A DNA stretch of 64,000 bases from Omphiscola glabra (taxonomy: Eukaryota > Mollusca > Gastropoda > Lymnaeidae): positions 24,184,918 through 24,248,917 of the forward strand of contig OZ024808.1 of assembly GCA_964017045.1 (NCBI GenBank), given 5' to 3'. This document shows positions 58,960 to 64,000 of this stretch, piece after piece. The notes beneath the pieces were generated by a model, which was not told the origin of the DNA, made no database searches, and saw nothing but the letters and a program-made list of their open reading frames with translations. Positions within the stretch are counted from its first letter, which is position 1. Every line of letters begins with the position of its first letter. The position numbers were made by a program, and so were the translations under genes.

Positions 58960-61900
58960 TTATATCTTACTGTTACTTTAAGGGTGATATTCAATTGTAA
59001 GGTTTGAAATCTAGAGCTTTCGAATGACCCCACGATCCTTTCTTGGTGCAGAATTCAGTCAAAGAAAACCAAACCTTAAATTGTTATGTCAATATAATTT
59101 CGGTTCAAGAAAAGTTTTACTGTTCATCTTATTTCTTTGCTATTACAATTTCAATCATTTAAAGTTTTTTAATGTTTGATTTTCATTACTTTGGTTTGTA
59201 ATTTTTAACCAAAAAAAAAAAAATTAAAAAATTAAAACTCTCACACAAGAACAACAAGCAAAATAAGCAGAATGGCCTCAAATTTGTTTTCAACAGGCGC
59301 TGACTAGTAGATTTTCAACCGTACACTTTGAGGACAAAGCTATTTCAACGTAACATAGTCACTGGGGTCTTCTAGACCTATAAGATTCAATATGCTATAT
59401 CATGCATGCTAATAGCACCTTCCTTTTTTACTGCTAATCATTAAAAAGCTCAGGAAAATAACAGACACTTTTTTAAAAATTAAACATGGAATATGAGGGA
59501 GATGTCATGGAAGGAATCCAGAAGGAAGATACGCTCTTGCTAATAAATGTTTAAAAACTCCACTATTTCCTGTTTAGAAGAGCGCTGCAATCTTACAAAT
59601 CTATTCATTATACAAAGACATACTGTTGTATCTCCTCAGAGCGCATAGCACACTCAAAACACATGCGTTGACCTGACCTCTCTCTCTCTCTCTCTCTTCA
59701 GTATAATAACAGACATTCACACGCGAGGTGCTCTATGGCATTGGCCGCGATCACAGACACCATTCTCACGTTACTAGCTGCGAACAATACCACAATCCAA
59801 AAAGTTTAAACAATGGTCTGAAAAAGAAAAAAAAAAACACACACTAGGATTTTTTTATAAAACAGGAAGTGACGAAATACTTTTTGGAATCCCCTAAAAC
59901 AATCCCTTTACTCATTTATAAAAAAAAAAACTGTGCCATAAAAACAAAAGCCGTGCAAAAGCTGCCCCCCCCCCCCCTTTTTTCGCCACTCCAAGAGATT
60001 GTATAAAACAGTAAATTAGTAATAAGAAAACACCGAGTAGAGGAAAGACCGAAAGCGCGAAAATAAAAAAAAATTGACATTTCGGCCAAGTAGCCTTATA
60101 AATCAAAATTACACAGACAGAAAAGCTCAGCTGTAAGATAGGTCGTTGACTGGAAATGGTAGGCATGTTCAGTTACGGAAGTGACGAATGAAATCGGTGA
60201 TTTTGGGTATGAGATTTGGGAAACGTCAAAGGCTAGAAATGTATATACATTTTTTAAAGTAAATAACTAAGATAAGAGGGAAATAGAAGATGACTATATT
60301 ACTATTAGACGGTGAGAACTGGGAAATTCAAGGTTAGTAATCATGGGGTATATGTAGGGACATATCATGAAAAGAACCCAGAAGGCAGACACGCTCTTGC
60401 AATTTACCCCATAGAGCAGTGCACTCTAGGCAAACACACGGAGAGACAAAAAAAAATAATCAGAATGATTATATCTAGCAAATTATTTCACTTTGAAATG
60501 GAAGCGTATAAAAAAAAAGTTCACCCCCCTAAAAAAAAACACAAACTTTAAAATAATACGACACCTAAAAATATTTTTTTCTTATAAACATTTATGCAAT
60601 ATAATGTGCAATAATGGGGAAAGGATAAAAATTTGGCAAACATGCATATCAGTAACGCACTTTATAAGAATCCCATTTAGTTACCACCCCCCCACACCCG
60701 CCTCAAAATTGCACATTTTTTCTCGCACATGAACTTTAGTAATATTATAATGACCCTTCTGCTTCTACAACGCAGATTTATTTACCAACAATTTGAAAAA
60801 CAAAATTGAATATTATGCATCAAACGCAATTACTATATATGTAAAAAAAATCTCATTTAGCGATATTATGGGAGCTTTATATTATATCTTTCCTTTGAAA
60901 AACAAGAAACAAATGTTTGGGGGTTTGTTTGGGGCGTCGTGCTGAAAATTTTGAAAAACAGTGTTTTCATCGGCAACGAGTCTATGTGCCAAGTTTCAGC
61001 TCAATAGGCTGACGGAAAGTGGGTCAGTTAGCCATGCGAAAAGTTTGCCAGTTCGCAGCTCCGCTAACTGGCCAGCCAGCAACGCAGGAACAGATGCGAA
61101 GTTAATATAAAGGCTTAAAAATATGCCACTGCTGAACGCTGCTTATGAAATCGACGCGTGCTGAGTACATCGAGTACGTAGATTACGTTAATTCCATCGA
61201 TTACATAGATTACGTTGATTACATACAATAAATGGCATGATTTATATACAAATTTTAAATAACAACGGACACAAGAAAAATTCAATGTTCCTTTTTTTAA
61301 TCATTCACTTTTCTCATCTATTAATGTTATTGCTACGTAGCGTTAAATGATTTTACAAGTGTATATGTTCACATGAACAATACATAATATAGGTCTGAAA
61401 GCATCATATTAGAAAGAAGAAAGAGACCAATGCTAAGAGATATTAACAATAATCTATTTAATTAAAATATCAAGTGGATATAAAAAAAACTAAATCAAAT
61501 TCCGAGATAACAAAACTATATTACAGCACAGTACGTGAAAAGGTAGAATAGTAGATGTGTACAAATATTAATTCACAAACGCATACAGTGAACATTTTGT
61601 AAGATCTTTATTTCATGTGTAGCTGGTTTCTCTCGTAACAGTCTCTGCGGTTAACAATCGCCCATCGTATTTATAGGGAGGGAGTCGGAAACCTCCAGAA
61701 AAGAAAGTCTAGAAATTGGGTTTATTTCTCCCTCTATGTAATATAATTTACATATGCCTTGAAATGTAAACAAACTTTTCCAATCAAAGGCGATGGGGGA
61801 AAGATTGGCAGCACGTGTCACCAACTTAACTGGTGATGGCAGTAGCAAAAACAAAAAGGAAGGTAAGGATCCATGCCACAGCTCAAACAAGGTCAAAACA

Positions 61901-62010
61901 CATAATATAACAGTTATAGAAATTTAAATTTAACGTATTTTTCGTACATCACAAAATGACGTATCATATTCATTAAACTTAGAAGAAGCATAAATTCAAG
62001 CACAGTTTTT
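58960..62010. other. Spacer between D and E, no gene seen
   Basis: AT-rich, poly-purine and C-runs (for example near 59965). About 59480-59545 resembles 60338-60405 (both with CCAGAAGGxAGAxACGCTCT). A dispersed repeat copy lies at 60590-61110 (minus). From about 61420 to 61990 the sequence aligns loosely with intron 1 of C and D (TAATTCACAAACGCATACAG, TCTAGAAATTG, and CATCAC-AxxxTG near 61950). Confidence 0.55.
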
Positions 62011-62018
62011 GAGACTTC

Positions 62019-62034
62019 TTATCTAGCTGATAAG
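62019..62034 (+). promoter_or_regulatory. Palindromic GATA-type site upstream of gene E
   Basis: TTATCTAGCTGATAAG: the same two half sites as in B and C with three extra bases between, 105-120 bp before the putative gene E ATG. Confidence 0.45.
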
Positions 62035-62138
62035 CGGATTTTAAAATGACAATTGTAACCTAAGCTTTTTATTAGCTTGCAACATCCTGCAACCACTATT
62101 TTAAAATTAGATAATTGGACTACTTGAGACCACAAGTC

Positions 62139-62982
62139 ATGTGGGCTATTCTATTGTTGTTAGGTGAATTCATTTTCGTGTCAACTGTCACGGTTTATTT
62201 CGATCAAGCCTTTAGCGACCTGCTGCTGATTTTTGGCTCATTTGACAAATGAGTTTTCCGACCAATGGTCTTTGGGCGTCGTTTCATTCTTCTAGCCTCC
62301 AACAAAATATAATTTTCCCTGTCAGTGTGCAATACTAAAAATTGAAAACGAAAAAGAAAAAAATTAAAGGGTATAATAAGTACAAGCATCTAAATCGGTC
62401 CGACATATCAAACCTAATAATATATATATACACACACATATATAAATATGTAACTGTATAGCTAACAAAATATAATTCTAATGTACGTTCTATTTACCAC
62501 AAAGGTAGATGTTTTAATTAGTATCACTCATCTTGTCTAATCTAGTCCAATGTATCTCCCCAAATTAAACGGTGGCTTTTATTAGCGTGTGTTGTCAAAC
62601 CAATGCAAAAAATACATGTCATGCTCTAGCTAAACTACGGCACATAATCAAGTGACAGCTGTACTGAACGATACAATTACCACATAACATGCAGTTATCA
62701 TTATATTAGATGCATAAACATGTAATGAATTATATATATATACATACAAATATAACACAAACATATCTGGTGAATTTTAAAAAGAACAACAACTTATATG
62801 GACCATTGACAAGGAGACCATACTTTTTCTTGAAATGTGTGTTTCCCTCAGATTTCGTGGCGGCCCAAATACACCTGGGACCTATTGGTAATCTAGGGCA
62901 TCCAACTTGTTACAGATGTGACAGTGAGGATCATCCTTTTCCTGCCTGTGTTAACAGACCGGTCACATGTCACCTTGACGAG
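62139..62982 (+). CDS. Gene E: fifth family member, 3' partial
   Basis: Exon 62852-62982 is a clear paralog of exon 2: phase 1 in, 0 out, VAAQIHLGPIGNLGHPTCYR, then CDSEDHPFPAC, RPVTCHLDE and a GTAAAT donor. Exon 62139-62163 is the proposed signal exon (MWAILLLL, phase 1 out at GGTGAA); joined it reads MWAILLLLDFVAAQ, a short but workable signal. Against this, the upstream block at 61420-61990 looks like intron 1 of C and D, so the true signal exon could be further upstream or may have been replaced. The rest of the gene lies outside the window. Confidence 0.6.
62852..62982 (+). CDS. Gene E domain 1 first exon
   Basis: 131 nt, CYRC, PAC, VTC and LDE at the same spacing as in A to D. More diverged than the others (SEDHPFPACVNRP against THARHFPACLSEP), so E is the most distant member seen. 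Confidence 0.82.
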
Positions 62983-63089
62983 GTAAATTGTACTTAAAAT
63001 GTTTTGTACATTATTGTGTACATTTTACTGAAACAAAGCGACACGTAATTTTAGCATATATATAAGAAGAGAGGGAGGAGAGGGCATAG

Positions 63090-63585
<496 letters not shown>

Positions 63586-64000
63586 ACATATGGATTGATA
63601 CATGGATATATGAAAAGTTGGTCGGGTGGATGGGTTTATGAATAGATACATTGTTACGTGCCGCTATAATGTCGAGAATTTAACCTCTTCTTTTACACTT
63701 CGGCTTGTGTCAATCAGTACGTAACAGAGGACGATATCATTAATTAAATACAGTAATAAAGAAAGATACCCAAACTAGGGCTAATTACAAATCATTTGTT
63801 AAGTTAATTTAAAATTAAAAAATCAAATAGAATAAAAGTAAGGCAATTCACTTACTAGAGAGGCTCAAGAAAATATGGAACGACAAAAATATAGCCCCCA
63901 GCACCAAAATAAGGCTGATGCGCTCATTAATCCTTTCTATTTTCTTATATGCCTGTGAGTCCTGGACTTAACAGCAGAATTTGAAAATAAAATAAAATCG
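63586..64000. other. Right edge of window, gene E intron
   Basis: AT-rich sequence with no recognisable exon of the family; exon 3 of gene E is expected beyond the window. Confidence 0.5.

Overview
This is AT-rich, intron-rich animal DNA. There are GT-AG introns of 0.3-4 kb, very many minisatellites, hAT-type and foldback MITEs, tRNA-derived SINEs and remnants of LINEs. It is most likely from a mollusc, perhaps a heterobranch gastropod; that assignment is inference from general character, not from a marker gene. There are no rRNA genes, no functional tRNA genes, no CRISPR arrays and no prokaryotic operons.

The window holds a head-to-tail, plus-strand tandem array of five related genes, here called A to E: A (649-12277, 5' end outside the window), B (13654-24277), C (29249-41859), D (44701-58399) and E (from 62139, running off the right edge). 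Signal-peptide exons of B, C, D and E lie about 15.6, 15.5 and 17.4 kb apart. None of the genes appears as one long ORF; I rebuilt them exon by exon from shared cysteine patterns, splice sites and intron phases. Every junction keeps frame with no internal stop, giving 461 aa (B), 459 aa (C), 369 aa (D) and about 446 aa plus signal (A).

The encoded protein is a secreted, multi-domain, three-finger (Ly6/uPAR, LU-like) protein: signal peptide, 12-cysteine domain 1, 12-cysteine domain 2, a Thr/Pro mucin-like linker of about 30 to 139 residues, then 12-cysteine domain 3 ending in the classic LU signature CC-x4-CN. No GPI-anchor tail is visible. Domains 1 and 2 are each built from three exons with phases 1-0-0-1, the linker exon is 1-1, and domain 3 is two exons (1-2-stop). 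Gene A carries two copies of domain 1 and looks chimeric. B and C form one sub-type; D and the second half of A form another. The function of the family is unknown to me.

The four visible first exons are preceded, about 80-120 bp upstream of the ATG, by a palindromic pair of GATA-type sites (TTATCTGATAAG or a variant), suggesting shared control. Introns and spacers are packed with minisatellites, in several places running exactly into a splice site. Paralogous introns often carry different arrays at the same position. Mobile elements include a 2.1-kb degenerate hAT element between B and C, a 196-bp hAT MITE in D with a perfect 8-bp target duplication and an empty site in C, two copies of a TIR MITE, a 340-bp foldback element flanked by TTAA, another 400-bp inverted repeat, two tRNA-derived SINEs, and two LINE 3' ends, one at the junction inside chimeric gene A.
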